64,000 bases of DNA from Lonicera japonica (GCA_021464415.1 CM038467.1:9689411-9753410), one strand, 5' to 3'; positions 34,620 through 48,191 are shown, numbered from the stretch's first letter. Numbers and translations: made by a program. Notes: generated from the sequence alone by a model not told the origin.

Positions 34620-37600
34620 ATGGCATCCCATATGAAATACCACACAACCTCTTGGGATAAAACCCGAATCTACAGGAAAATTAGTAAGTATCCCTCGTAT
34701 ATATGTATCAAAATTTTGTTACACTCACATTTAGTTTGAATTTTTTGATAAAATATGGAGGATCTATTTATTATAGAGATAATCTTCTTCAAATTTATAA
34801 AAAAAATCATCCGTTTCCCCTTCGAACTAGACCCATTGAACGGAATTAGGCCGAATGAGTAATGAAGAGAAAGTAAGTTCTTATGTTTATAATGAGGGAT
34901 ACTTACGAAATCTTAGATAAATCTACAAAAATATTCTTCTCACTTAGTTTGCACTTCATCCCACCATTTTTTTTAATAAAAAACATTCAACCCACTCATC
35001 TATTTTATACACACTAACCACATACCACATCTTTTTTATATGCCAAACAACAAATTTTTTTTTCGTTGCACATCCATGAAATTATGATTGACCTGATATA
35101 TCTTTTTCTAAACTCATGTTTCATTGACAATTAAAATCTTTCCCTAAACTTTCAAACGGATAATTTATTCATATTTAACAAAAGAAGTAGACTTTTCGTA
35201 TTTTACTAATCGTTAAAAAATTAAAAGTGTCGTATTTTACCAATCATCATAAAATTACACAATTAAATTTGTGCTACATAACAAAAAAAATAAAACTCAT
35301 ATATTGTATAAGCAAATATCAAATACAAGTCATAATAATTCACTTTCCGCCATTAAAGTAGTTCATAAAAATATCTCTTATTTACTGTAGATACCATTAA
35401 ATAAAATTATATTCAAAGCATCTATCCATTAGAATTCAATCATTTTTTAAAAAGAAAAGAAAAAAAAGAAGTAGATTTCAATCCTTAATACTAAATCAAA
35501 AATATATAATTAATATAATGACTAACTGGGTAATCATTATGCAACTAACAAAAAGATATAATCTACTGAATAACAATTAAAAAATATTTTTAGGGGAAAC
35601 AAATAGAATACCAATTGAGGTGAATAAAATAAATTAGTGAGCTCATTTTAGACACTAAAAAATAATAGACAACGGTATTTTTTTTAAAAAAAGAAAGAAA
35701 CATAAGCGAGAAGAAAGGATTATAAACTATTTTTTAGGTTAATTTAATTTGAATTTTAACTTTTATAGAAAAAAAAAAGAATGATAATATGAGTGTATTT
35801 AAAAAATCTTTATTTATCTGAGATTATAAAAGAATTGGAATTTAGTGTTGATAATTGATAACTTTTTTACCAATTATCTTCAGTTCCATGGTTTAAATAA
35901 TCTGAGAGTATTCTCCACTATCAAATTCAAAGAAAAAGAAAAAGTTAATTGGAAGCCCATTTGAGTCTCTTTTTCTCTAACCTTTCTTTGTGTTTAAAGT
36001 TTGAAAGTGACGGCTTCGCATACACACTTTCTTCTGTCCCCATTCATAATCACAAACTTTTCTTTCCCTCTCTTTTGAGGGCACTCATTCTAATTAATTT
36101 TATATTGCATACAAAGCAAAATATCTGACTGACTTTTTCATTGTCTTCACAGCTCTGTTTAGAATTGTGATTATTGGATGGAAAGGGAAGAGAAACTGCA
36201 AAGAATTTTGTTTTCCTGTTTGTTAGGTTTTCTTCCACAAGGGTGAAGTAGTAAAATCATGAAATGAAAGTAGAAAGAGCTATTTATGCATTTGATTGAT
36301 AAAACCCAATTCTCCTTTCTAACGGAAAACGTGTAAACAGATAGTATTGACGGCATGATAATGCATTTGATTAAGCTCCACTTAGATGAATCGCGTAAGC
36401 AGCACCAAAAAAAAGGGTAAGAAAGAAAGAAAAAAAAAAGAGAGTTTGAAGTTGGAGATCTGACTTTGGAGCTCCAATGATGCAAGTGTAGCTTTATGAA
36501 GATGTTGACCACTGTTAATGGACATATATATAATTATATATATTGCTACAGTGTTCAATGGCCTGGTGGTAACTTTATCATGGAATAAATAAATATATTC
36601 ACACAATTTACTCTGAAAATGCTAAATCTTTAATCAAATGCTTTGCCCGATAACAAGAATTCTTTGTTCTTAAAAAAGAAATGAGACTTTTAATTTAAGA
36701 TGTACCTAAAAAAGCAGCGAAACTACATAGCATATAATGATCATATGGATAAATTGCAATTGAGGGTCGTACTGCCAACCTTGAAAGTTGCAGTTCACAA
36801 GCTGGCATAACGTTTAGACATGTGTATTATGTAACTAATGGCTATGATTCAGTTATGCCTGATTTGAACAAAACTCCAACTGGTTTTTAGGTTACGCATG
36901 AACGGTGGGGAAAAAAAAAAACTTAGGCATATGCATTATGAGGAAAAAATAAATAAATAAAAGAATTGCTGCATCAAAAGGTAAAGAGCCAAAAGAAAAA
37001 AGGCAAATGGCCAAAAATGCCAAAAGGATGTATTATGGCACTATGCCCCGTTTGGGTCCACAAAACAACTCATCTTTTGCATAAACTGTGGCTTCAATTA
37101 GCCCATAGCAAAAAAAATATCTCAAATGTTTTGTATTGCCAATCCACCATGTTCACATATTGCTCTGATTTTGATATATACCCATCAAGAGCAATAATAG
37201 AAAAAAGCTTTTTGGTGGATTTATCATAATAGAAAAGCAATTCAGTTCAACTGTCTATATCAACATCAACACAAGAAAACAAATTCATTTACCTCCTTCA
37301 CTTTCATGTCCAACTTGTTTGGGCTCGAAAAAGAAAGCTGGTAATTGGCCTTTTCTGAAACTCTCCCAAGTTTATCTGTGCAATAAAGGGCATACAAATA
37401 AAATTAGTTCTTGTTTTGGTTAAATACCAGTAATCTCCAATTAAGGCCAAGTTAGAAGTTCTCATTTGATGTTTCATGTGGACCAAAGTAACATACTTTG
37501 ATTTTAAACAAGAACAATCTTCATGCTTCTGCAATTCAATTGGAACAGAAGTCAATTAAAGGCAGAAGTTCAGTAATATTCAAATCAGCAAGGGAAATTT

Positions 37601-37899
37601 TAAGAAGAGCCACTTTCCATTCATTTGAAATTTACATCAACAGAAAATCTAAAAAGTTTGGCGCATCAAATGATATATATTGCACCAAAAATCTCTCCTA
37701 AAGTCAGTTTTTGTTATATAAGATATGTACATGAACAAGAAGAAGCTCATCGAGTAAAACAGAAGCACCTACTGGCTATTTTGTAAGTGTTACAAGGAGG
37801 ATAATCTTTTTATTTCAACTAAAACTTCTCTCAAAGAATCCACCTATCCCAAACAAGCGAAACCTTCGAGTATTCCATTAATAGTAAAAATGAACCGCT
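34620..37899. other. Spacer between CML and CDF genes, no gene seen
   Basis: AT-rich. A less extreme part (about 35940-36500) has short open frames on the minus strand but no recognisable protein. The stretch before 37900 may include the 3' UTR of the CDF gene. Confidence 0.35.
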
Positions 37900-40757
37900 T
37901 TAGGCTCTCTCCTGGAAGCTGAGGGACCTAGACATGGCTGCAGGGTTAGCCTGCAAAACCGGAGAGGTTGTGTTTACATGATTCTTTTCATCACCCTTCC
38001 TTTCAAAGGCCTTGAAAAGACCTCCCCTGCTTACGGAATCATGCTTAATCCCAAGAGTTTCCCATATAGAACTTTTTGCAGCTTCATCAGGGTCATCAAT
38101 TCTTAAAATTTTCGGAATCAAAATACAACTCTCTGAATTCTTCTCTACCAATGGCTCCCTCCGTTCAAGATTGCTTGGTTTAATCAAATCCCCATCCCTT
38201 GAATGCTTCCCTAAAGTCGGCGAATAAGGAGCAGAGGCCACCACCACCGCCTCCTTTTGGTTTGGTGTAGGAGGAGGAGACAACCAAGGATTAATACTCC
38301 AAGAACCGGGGACATTACAATTCCAATAAGGTGGAGGGTAAAACGGCACTGGAATCACCGAAGGAATTGGCATGGGAACCGTAGAATTCCAAGGATAAGA
38401 CCAAGGAACCCCAGGTAGATATGGAACTTGAGATGGGTAGCAATGAATATTTGGCATGGATAGATCCCGATGTCCATTTTCCACCGCTTGAATCATTGAA
38501 GTTGAAGCTGATACAGATACTGTGACAGAAGATGCACTAGAGCAATCCTCGCCATTTTGAGCACCATTTGGTGATTTGTTTTCTGCCAGGTTCAAAACAC
38601 AAGCCATGGATTCAGACAAATGTGGGCCCGAGTTAAAGGAGAGCACCGTGCCGTTGGTTTTGAATGGAGGGCAATGGGCCCCGTTTGGAGCGTCAATTCG
38701 AGCAGCTTGGAGGGCTTCGGAGATCGTGATGTGATTACAATTAAAGGTGGAATTCTTGTTCTTGCGGCGTCCGGCTCCTACCGGAACATTCCTCATGGTA
38801 CCACCGGCCGTCCAGTATCTCTGACAGCTCTTGCAGAAATGACGGGGCTGATTAACGTTGTAGTTGTTGTAGTAGCAGAATTTTGTATCCATGCTATTAC
38901 AACGAGGGCATGGGAGAATTTTGTCGGGCTTCTTTAGGGCTTTCTGTTTCGAGTTTGTCGTATCACTCTGATCATTTTCAGTTTTTGGAGGTGTTAATGT
39001 TGGAGATTCTTCGTCAATAGAGGGAGTTTTAGGGTTTTCATCTGATTCAGGAGATGCTTTTGAATTTTTTGATTCTTCTGGTTTAGTCTCACCGTGTTCT
39101 TCTGCTAGATGATCCTATAATTTCACCATAATATCATCCATAAGTACTAGATAGAAATATCAAGTTTGGCAAGAATCAGTTAATTTGTTCATTTTTTCCT
39201 AAAGATTCCTCACTCAGAACTGTTGATAGGCAACCCAGGGAAATAAAAAAAAAAAAACAATTTGCAAATACTAATGACTAACTAGATTGAAAATAGATGT
39301 TTATCAAACCATCATTTGCAAATAGTAAACTATTAGGGAGAACTAGAATAATGGCATGGACGGAAACGACATTCCAATTTGGTATTTATCAAATCAAACT
39401 ACAGTCAAATGTTTGGCCTCTTGCATTAGGAATATCGACGTATGTCTAAGGTGGCGTTTGATAAAACATCTTAAAACTAAAACTGAAAAAATTATTTGTT
39501 TACTTCTGAAAACTGTATCTGAAAAAATGTTGTTTGTTTGAATTTAACACATCTGAAAACTGGTTTTTTTTAATATGACACTTTTGCTCTTATTAGTGTA
39601 TTTAGATCATATGAATAGGGCTTTAACGAGAGTAAAATAGGTATTTTGTAACGAGGAGTTTTATGTTTTCAGATTTAAGCGGTAAACTTGCCGCTTAAAA
39701 TTTTGGATGAAATTTTTTAGATTTAAGTGGCAAATCACTTAATTTTTTTGCTAAACAAACAACTTTTACACCCTTAAATCTGAAAATTTTAAGTTTTCAG
39801 ATTTAAGTGGGCAAAACAAACAACCCCTAAGTCTAAAAGATACAAAAAAATTCAGAGGAAACAATGGAGATGGGAACTTTGTCATATAATTCATCGTTAT
39901 GCTTATATAAAAAAATTTAAAAATAAAATCAAAGAGAATCAACAGGTTCTAGTGTCAAGCTATAGATTGTCTAGAAAATTCAAATTATTCCAGGTTAATC
40001 AACTTTCTGAAGTAAAATGTTTCTGAAAATTCTTATCAAGTAAGAACTAATCAAACATAACTATTAAATTAAAGATCAATACCCGCATAGATTGTATTTG
40101 AATCAAACATAAACATACAAATTTAACTTGCAAGTATGAAAATTTAGATTGTATTTGAATCAAATAAAAACATACAAATTTAACTTGCAAGTATGAATAT
40201 GAGAATTTTGGAATTAATGAATAAGTATCGAACATAAACCGAATGATACGAAAAAATAAAACTCAAAAAGAGAAACAGCCATAGAAAAGAATATGGGCAT
40301 TCATATCTTAACGATTAGGACACCAATCCTGAACTGGAAAAACTAAATCATTCAACGAAACAACACAAAGCCCTCTTAAATCCCAACCCCCACCCACAAC
40401 TAGTGCTTGTGAAAAGAATGAAACAATTAAATTGTCTACCCATCAATTGATTTAGTATTCTGAATTCGCAGATTAATATCTATAAACATATTACTTCTAA
40501 GTGTATTTTTCACATAACTATACCTTCTCAGTCTCTTCTTCTTGTCCTTCTTTCACTACTATGTTGTCTTCCAAACAAGTCTCATTCGTCTCCATCAAAA
40601 CAATATCACGATCAGAAGAAATATAATTCTTATGAAAAACTTCAACAGAATAGTCTCCTCCGGCAACATCACCGAAGAAGACCGGGATATTCCCGTTTTC
40701 CGGCAACGCAATCTTCTTCCCAAACAGCTTGATCCCCTGGTCCTTAACTTCCATCAT
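37900..40757 (-). CDS. Cycling DOF factor (CDF2/CDF3-like)
   Basis: Transcription factor that represses flowering-time genes such as CONSTANS and is degraded through FKF1-GIGANTEA. Two minus-strand exons (40757-40524 and 39114-37900) join at phase 0 to 482 residues. Exon 1 holds the N-terminal CDF motif [14 protein letters not shown]. The DOF zinc finger starts at C147 ([18 protein letters not shown], then [10 protein letters not shown]). The C-terminal CDF motifs are present: [30 protein letters not shown] and [14 protein letters not shown]. The middle is Pro/Ser-rich. The 1.4-kb intron carries a MITE. Length and all motifs fit a functional gene; which CDF it is cannot be fixed without alignment. 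Confidence 0.95.
39450..39828. mobile_element. hAT-like MITE in the CDF intron
   Basis: Left end GGTGGCGTTTGATAAAAC, right end inverse AGGGGTTGTTTGTTTTGCC; flanks ATGTCTAA (39442-39449) and AAGTCTAA (39829-39836) fit an 8-bp target duplication with one change. The interior has repeated ATTTAAGTGG and TTTTCAGATTTAAG words. Confidence 0.65.
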
Positions 40758-40759
40758 TT

Positions 40760-41627
40760 GTTACAGCTAAAACCCTAGAAAGTGAACTCAAAAGTGATGG
40801 TCACCGGCGGCGGATGTTACGATCTTTTGGGGGGGTGGGGTTGTGAAGTCTTTTCTACGTTTGCAAAGTCGACGAATTTGATCCAGTTTTAAGTGAAGGA
40901 CCGAGACGGATGTGGATGCCACGTCATCAGATGGGTTATTTTCTCAGCCACATGTTTAATTGTGTGGCCTTTGATATCTTGGCCACTTGGATTATTTCTT
41001 TGTTGTACGGAAACTCGGTGCACCCGCTTTTCTTTTTCCTCCTTTTCTATTTTCCTTTCAAAAAGTTGAGAAAGGGTAAGGTTTTGGTCTGTATTTATTA
41101 ATAGATGAAATGAAGCATACGATTGACGATTCCATAATTATTTTAGTATGATTATAGAAAAGAAATATAATTTACATTAATATATAAAAAATAATAATTT
41201 AGTTAATTATTTTAATAAATCACATATTTTTTAAATCATATAAATATATACATTTATAACATTATGAGACAAATTTATGGGAAAGAAATTAAATATTTAA
41301 ACAGAGAAAGAGGGAGATAAAAAATAAATGGCCGAGTATAAAATAGAATTGAGTTTTCAAGATGTCTTTTTATATCCGAACAAGCTCATTGAACGAAGAC
41401 CTTAACGCAAGATCATTCGTTCGTAGTTAAAATAGCAAATAAAGAAAAAAAAGGTTCAAATTTAAACTTGTCAAAAGGACTGGATTCAAGAAAATTGTCA
41501 TTGGTATCTCCATATTTCACTACCGTATACAATTTGTAAATGCTCATCTTAAATAATATAAAATTATAAATGGAAGAGTAGTACATCTTTAGAGGGATTC
41601 CTAACTCAAATGTTACGTATACTATAG
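40760..41627. other. Upstream region of the CDF gene
   Basis: Presumed promoter and leader of the CDF gene up to about 41050, then AT-rich sequence. No second gene seen. Confidence 0.35.
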
Positions 41628-41953
41628 GCCTCGTTTGATTCACGGAAGGGGAATCAATTCCCTTATCTTTCTAATGGATGTGAGAAACTAAATTTTTTGT
41701 CAAATTTTCTTTCTTGTGTTTGTTAAAGTATAGAAAGTATTTAGGTAAGGGTATTATTGTTTAAATTTTTTATAATAAATGCTTGAAAATCACATGAGAA
41801 AATCAATCAATCTCATGTGTTTTGAGATGAATGGTTTTACCCTCTACTTTCCAATTTCTCGAGAAAGTATTTCCGAAATTTGTACTTACCAAACAAAGAA
41901 AATAAACGACTTTCCTTTTCCGAGTATTAAAATCCGTGAATCAAATGAGACCT
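41628..41953. mobile_element. MITE with 20-bp inverted ends
   Basis: Left GGCCTCGTTTGATTCACGGA and inverse right GGTCTCATTTGATTCACGGA differ at two positions. About 326 bp, AT-rich interior. The flanks share CTATAG, so a short target duplication is likely but its length is unclear. Confidence 0.65.
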
Positions 41954-42969
41954 ATAGTTAAATTCTTGTTTTTCAGCATGATATATATATAAATAATAAT
42001 AATAATAATAAAAAAACTCAATATTAAAAGATAATCGTACATCAGACTTAATATTCATTAATCGAAAAAATCTTCTTGTAATAATTTATTGTGCGCAATT
42101 AGTCGTTTTGATGTTACAGATAATTTTAAAGAAATGGAGATTTAACAATTAATGTGAAACAATTTAACTAAATTTTCGACGGGGTTTACCGAGTGCCAGC
42201 AGATTAATTATGTGAAACCTCGCTAAAAGCCTGATGAGGTGGCATAGATTAATCGGTGGTTCTGATGAAAGAATTTGTTTTGGGTATAACAAATTAAAGA
42301 AACCCACTTCATTTCTGCCTTGGGCCAAATGAGATACATCCATAGTTCTAAACTTTAGCCACGTCAGTTTGAACTTGTCCAGGTTGGCAGCTTCTGTACA
42401 GCCACGTCAGTGCAAACTTGAATTTTACATGCACTAAAGTCTAAAACATTGACTCTGGACAACATCTCACTCTTATTTTAATTATTTGTGTAAATTTTGC
42501 ATTAGCATTTATACTATTATTTATGTGTCAATTTTATCTATAAATGTCCAGTTGTGTTAATTTTGAAAAAAAAATAAAAGACATATATTTATTAAAAATA
42601 GAGAACATTTTATAATATCATTCAATTTATTTTTTAACTTAACATAAAAAAAAAAAAAATTTATTCTTTTTTATTAAATTTAAACCGAGATATTTTATCA
42701 AAAGAAGAGTGAATATCCATTTATTTAATTTTTTATTTTTTTTTTAAAAAAAGAAGTATCAACACAGTCCACAAAAATAGCTTTACGCTAATTTGGCAAA
42801 TTTACGCATTACTTTCTCGTCAAATTTCTCAAGCTTTCGGCGTTTTCTGAATGTTTGAAAGTCAAAGACGCAAAGGACTTCTCATACAGTGCACAGTTAT
42901 TAAAAAAAGAAAAAGTCACTTTTCATTGTTCAAAAAGTTAGGTGTAACTTCACGTATTATTTTATAATA

Positions 42970-42998
42970 CTAGAATTGTAGCATACGTTATGCCTACT
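42970..42998 (-). mobile_element. Helitron-like 3' end
   Basis: Minus strand: hairpin GTAGGCATA-AC-GTATGCTAC followed after 4 nt by CTAG and then T, the pattern of a Helitron terminus. No matching 5' end was identified; it may be an older truncated copy. Confidence 0.45.
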
Positions 42999-43392
42999 TA
43001 ATATTGTGTTTTATTAATTTAAAAGTTTTTAATAAATATTAAAATTAATTTATTTATAATAAGTAGGAGCGTATATAAATTGATTCGGACCGAATGAATA
43101 GAACCAAAATATAAGATTTTTTTCAAATTTTATAAATATAATCGTCGGAATATAAATTTTTTTTTTAAATATATATACTTATTTTAACTAAACCTAACCT
43201 AAATTAATCAGTTTCACATATCAAAAAAGAAATAAATTAGCTACTCACAGTCCACTCAGTTTTTTTTTTTCAGACAGCAATGTTTTATTTTGTTATATAT
43301 TGTGAATCCGCGCTTTGTGAAAAATGAGGTGAATTGTCGTGAAAAAATGAGTCATTGATACATGGACTTACATATATATATATATATATATA

Positions 43393-44826
43393 CTAGGGTA
43401 TGCCCATGCCGATGGTATTATGATTTAATTTGTGTAACCACTACGTACCAAAATATGAAAAGATAAACAAATCTTTGTTATACAAAAGATGATACACAAC
43501 CTTGTCACTATCACGGAGAGAGATTAATAATTATGTTCCCCATCCTTAAAACTATGTATACCATATAATTGACACTTAAAATCATCGATATTTTCAACAA
43601 ATTTAAAGTGCACCTGACAAATTTACCAAATCAAGTTGTATCATAAAAATTAGTTGTAAAACTTTTTAGATTTAACTTTCAAAGCTAATTTATTTATTGT
43701 CTACTAAAAATAACTTGATTTTTTTTATATAGAATAAAAGCAAAGTTAACTTAATAAATTATTTACAAACAAAATCATGAAAAAGTTTAAATAACCAATA
43801 TTTTCATTTAAAAGTATTAGACAGATGATGTAGTTTATAGGAAATATAGATATATGACCGTTCCTATTTGGTCCAAATTAAATCAAAATAACATATTTTT
43901 TTGCAATACAAATATCTTTAATTTCTTCAATAAAAAGTATAAAATGTTAATAATCTAATAAAATAACATTTTTTAAAAAAATAATACTTTTGTTTTTTTT
44001 ATTATTTTAGAGAATACCATTTTTTTTTAAAAAAGAAAGACAATAACGATAGTTTGTGAATTGTTTGTCTTTTAAGAAATATATTAAATTTGACATTTAG
44101 TGTTGGTTTTATCTATTAACATAATCTAAGTTAGATAATTGGTGGTATTATTATCAAAACTATATTATACTCTGGCGAAGATATAATTAATTTAACAATA
44201 AGTGAAAATGTAAAACTAGATAATGGATAAGTGTTGTTGTGAAATATATTGATTACACCTCAAAAGAAAAAAAAACTTTTAATTTAAAAATTATAAAAAA
44301 AAAATGAAAGTCTAAAATAATTTAATTGTTATGAAAGTGATAATTCTTTTTTTAAGAAGTTTCTACTTAAATCATAATATGAAAGTAACATAAATTTAAA
44401 ATCACCAAAATGTTAAGTTATATAGGTAAAAAAAATATTTTTTTATACATAATTTTATAATAATAATAGATCTTATTTTATAGGTATTCATAAATAGGTT
44501 TCAAATATATATTTTTTATTAAAAATATATACTTTGATTAAAAGTTATTATATTTTTAAGTTTAAAGAAAAAAGGAGAGAGAAATTGAGTTTGTTTTGAT
44601 TGTGTGTGGGTGGAGTATATTAGTGGGTGTAGTACTTTAATCTAAAGGTGTAACGTGGGTAAAAATAAATAAATCAAATGTGGAGAATACTTCTTGGAGA
44701 TAAACCACATCTTATGGTCTAAAATGTGTGCAAGAAAAAGTAAATTTATTAAACTAAATTTAGACTATTTGTTAGGTAGAATTTCAAAGCCTCTTTAGTC
44801 AAAAAAATATTTTCTTATTATATAGA
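43393..44826 (-). mobile_element. Probable non-autonomous Helitron
   Basis: Minus strand: 5' end TCTATATAATAAGAAAATAT preceded by A, and 3' end with a short hairpin (CCAT-CGGC-ATGG), 7 nt, then CTAG followed by T. Both ends obey the Helitron rules (A/T insertion, TC start, CTRR end). No Rep-helicase sequence between them. Pairing of these two ends is inferred. Confidence 0.5.
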
Positions 44827-46140
44827 TAAATAGGACATGAAACTGGACCATTCAAACTAGTCCGATCCAGTCTTAACTATCATTTAAGTTTGGTCCGCCT
44901 CAAAATGATATAAGACTAAAGAATTTAGTCCAATTCAAATATATAGTCAACGATTTAATTGATTGAAAATTTCAAGTCGACCCAAAATTATTTTAATGAC
45001 AGTTTTATACCACTAAATTAAGAGGTTTGATTGCTTAATAATATGCACTATAATTAAACATACGTGATAGTTCATATATATGCAAAATTATTTAATTATT
45101 ATTTTATTCACGCGTCATGTAAAGTTTTAGTTAGTATCAACTGAAAATGTAAATTGAAATAATAATTAAGATAGTGTTTTGTCATTATTTGGATGACACG
45201 CGTCTAAGTGATAACACGTGCAAATTATGGGCAAACTTTGCAAACCTCATCCATGTAAATAAAGTAGCATATAGTTTTTATGGAGTGAACACCTGTACTT
45301 TAACTAAGTCCAATATTTAATTTCCAAATAATAAATAAATAAAGGTTTACACGTGTATAGATAAAAAGTGCTAAACGATCTTTTTCTCTTTCGGTGTAAA
45401 GCCTCCAAATTTATCCATCCACTTGGAACATTTCTTTAAGATCCTAATCTTATGGTATAATTAACTAATATTATGTTGACCAAATGAATTCTCTCAGTAA
45501 TAAATATTTCCACTCACTACCGATTTTATAGTCCGCGTTCTCGTAATATGAATGTTTTGAATTCAATTTAAACAAATATAATTGTCGAAATTTTATAATT
45601 ATATAAAATTATATATATATATATATATATGTGATAATTGTAAATTTATAGTTATATATGAAAAATTATATATTGTGTTATTGAATTATCGATTTGTATA
45701 AAACAAAAAATAAACCCAATTACAAATTCAAAAATTCTAATTTCATTAGTTAAATTGCAGCAATTACCACTAAAAATTATTAACCAGCATTAATCATTTT
45801 TATTCACTTTATTATTGTCGCCTATGTATAGTGATAGTAAATTGTAAGTATGATTGTATTTTAATTAAGCCGGCAATTTGGGTTGTTAAGAAACTTTTTT
45901 TTTAATTAGTTGCAAAAATTAGATTGGGACGCATTGCTTTGGAGCAATTTGCCAAAGAACTGTAACTATATATTTGGAGTGGAGTGTAGAGTATCGGTGA
46001 GACTTTTATACCGTTTGGCTTTTAACTCCAAAATGAGATCTATTTCGTTTTAAATTTATTATTTTTTTTAAAAAAAATGTTTGGCATTTACAAAAATTTT
46101 AGTAATTTTAAATTTAATTAATGGTTAATTATAAGAATTA

Positions 46141-46806
46141 CTAGAAATTAGGTAGAAGATCTTATTACACATTGATTTTTACCAAAAATCCAATGAATAA
46201 TATTTTTTTGAATGAAGGGCCTATTTTTAATTGGTAATTAGTGTAAGAGGCCTATTTTGTTTTATATTTTAAATGAAAGTATTTGAATAAATTTAAATAC
46301 CATTTAATTAATAAAAACATGTTATATATTACCTAAATTACCCCCTCTTTATGAAATTTGCACAAAAAATTTGGACTGCAAAGTTCATATTGCAGTGAAA
46401 TATGGACTACAATATGAACTTTGCACTAGAAATATAGACTGCAAAGTTCATATTGCAGTAAAATATGAACTGCAATATGAACTTTGCACCAAAAATATGG
46501 ACTGCAAAGTTCATATTGCAGTAAAATATGGACTGCAAAGTTCATATTGCAGTAAAATATGGACTGCAAAGTTCATATTACAGTGAAATATAAACTGCAA
46601 AATTCATATTGCAGTCCATATTTTAATGCATATTGGTATTTTTTTTTTATTTTAAGGGTTGGAATGTCATTTTACAATGAAAAAAAAAAGACACATGTCA
46701 TATTATCAATAAAATAAAAAATAGTCCCTTTATTTACAAAAAAATTATTCCTTGGTTTTAGTGTGAAAATATTTATTTAATAAGACATTTTTTTTAATTG
46801 TCCCTA
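46141..46806. mobile_element. MITE-like element, copy 1, with tandem palindromic core
   Basis: Matches 57841-58490 along its length. Imperfect inverted ends of about 70 bp (TTAGGTAGAAGATCTTATTA at left). The flanks AGAATTACT and AGAATTATT may be a 9-bp target duplication. The core 46366-46617 is a run of about 31-bp units. Confidence 0.6.
46366..46617 (+). repeat. 31-bp tandem repeat with inverted words
   Basis: The unit contains ACTGCAAAGTTCATATTGCAGT, given here as ACTGCAA, an 8-base spacer and TTGCAGT, so each unit can fold. Early units appear in inverted order (TGCAATATGAACTTTGCA), so larger foldback is possible too. Open frames across it are repeat artefacts. Confidence 0.8.
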
Positions 46807-47746
46807 AGAATTATTTATGCTCGGGGAGTTGTTAAATTGACCATTCCAAAAAGGAACTGATACAAGAGATTTGAGTGATTTTGACAAAAAAATTTTGATA
46901 AATCACACGATTTATGTAATTTATGAATGTTGTTGAAATAAGAGCATCTCTAATAGTTGTGTATATTTTTTTTGTAAAATCCTGTGTAAGGGAGTTTTAG
47001 ACATAAATTGTACATGCATCCATTTTGTGCTCCAATGTTACTCATGTGTAAAATTTAAATGGTCCAATGAAAATCACACAAATGGATTATATCATTATAT
47101 GTAATATTCAATAATTTTGTATGAAATTTTTTTATGCATAATTTCGTAATCAAGGAATCTTATTTTTTTAGTTCCTGATAAGTAGAGTTCAAATATATAA
47201 ATTATATTAAAAATTAAATTTTAGATTTTAGATTTTTAATTATATCATTTTAAAGTTTTTGTAAAAAATTAAGGAGAGCTAAAGATGACGTGGATGTGGA
47301 AATTGGGTTTATTTTTTACGCAACCCTTTTACACAAATCCTAAGAGTATCTTCAATCGTCTTGTATAAATTTTGTGTAAATCCTACTTCTCAAATTATCA
47401 TATTTCTAAATCTTATGATTTCAAAATTATTTGAGAAAAACACTAACCTAAGAGATAATGAGCGTACAAAATCAGGTAACAATATAAATATTTCGTTCTT
47501 GATTCCTTAAAATAGCGTCAACAAAATTACTAATTTTATAAAAATGAAAAGTAAAATAATTTAACTATTAGTTTTTAACTGCTCTAATGAGTGACTCCCC
47601 ACCTCGTAGATATACCATAAACACAAGCAGGACAAAAAAAAAAAAAAAAAACCCTAAAAAGTCGAAGAAAAAGCATGCCAGGCACCATATGATGTAAAAT
47701 CTAAAATTTCGTGTTTTTCTTTTTTGGAAAATGATGCCATAACAGA
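46807..47746. other. Spacer with MITE fragments
   Basis: GAGCATCTCTAATAG near 46954 and GAGTATCTTCAATCG near 47344 are ends of the same family as 49391-49820, but no complete copy is clear. No gene seen. Confidence 0.35.
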
Positions 47747-48191
47747 TCTAATAGTATATATATAAAATGGGAGGAGTGAGGAAGATTTGTTTTGGGATTG
47801 CCACATGGCACTCATTAATGCACTCATTAATTAGCTACATTAATTGTTAATCTTTTTTTTTTTCCTTTTTCTCTTTGTTTTTTCTTTTCTAAACAAAATT
47901 TGTTAATCTTCTCAATTATTAATAAAGAGAAATATTTGATCTCTTTATTAATCTTAATTTGCACACCTCAAGAATTTACAAATTAGTGTTTATTTTTTAT
48001 ACTTTGATTATATTTTTTTATTATTATTATTATTATAGATCAATTTGAATTTCTTTTCAACTTTATAAACAAGACAGTAAAATTTCTAATTCATTCGTAG
48101 AACTATAGTTGACAATTTTTTTTGGTAACAATTTTTTGCTCAAACACAATTTTTATAAAATCGCCCGTGCATAGCACGGGTTATAATCTAG
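47747..48191 (+). mobile_element. Non-autonomous Helitron, complete
   Basis: Starts TCTAATAGTATATATA after A47746. Ends with the hairpin CCCGTGC-ATA-GCACGGG, 7 nt, CTAG, then T48192. This meets every structural rule for a Helitron: insertion between A and T, TC at the 5' end, a stem-loop close to the 3' CTRR, and no inverted ends or target duplication. At 445 bp it carries no gene. The CCACATGGCA word near its 5' end is common in such plant elements. Confidence 0.82.

Larger units (their letters stand above)
41954..46140. other. AT-rich transposon graveyard, no gene
   Basis: Contains two minus-strand Helitron-type 3' ends and one 5' end (listed separately) and several (AT)n runs, e.g. near 43372 and 45610. 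Two GCCACGTCAGT words near 42358 and 42402 belong to an unassigned repeat. Confidence 0.4.

Noticed and set aside
34605..34670. tRNA-like GGGATTGAACC word
   Set aside because: No matching A box, acceptor stem or anticodon arm nearby.
36171..36606. Overlapping minus-strand frames of 113 and 74 residues
   Set aside because: Biased composition from T- and A-rich tracts, no motif, no exon signals.
46371..46586. 71-residue frame DCKVHIAVKYGLQ repeated
   Set aside because: Translation of the 31-bp tandem repeat; the frame shifts between units because 31 is not a multiple of 3.
46366..46617. CRISPR-like repeat spacing
   Set aside because: Units are contiguous without unique spacers and lie in a plant transposon; not a CRISPR array.
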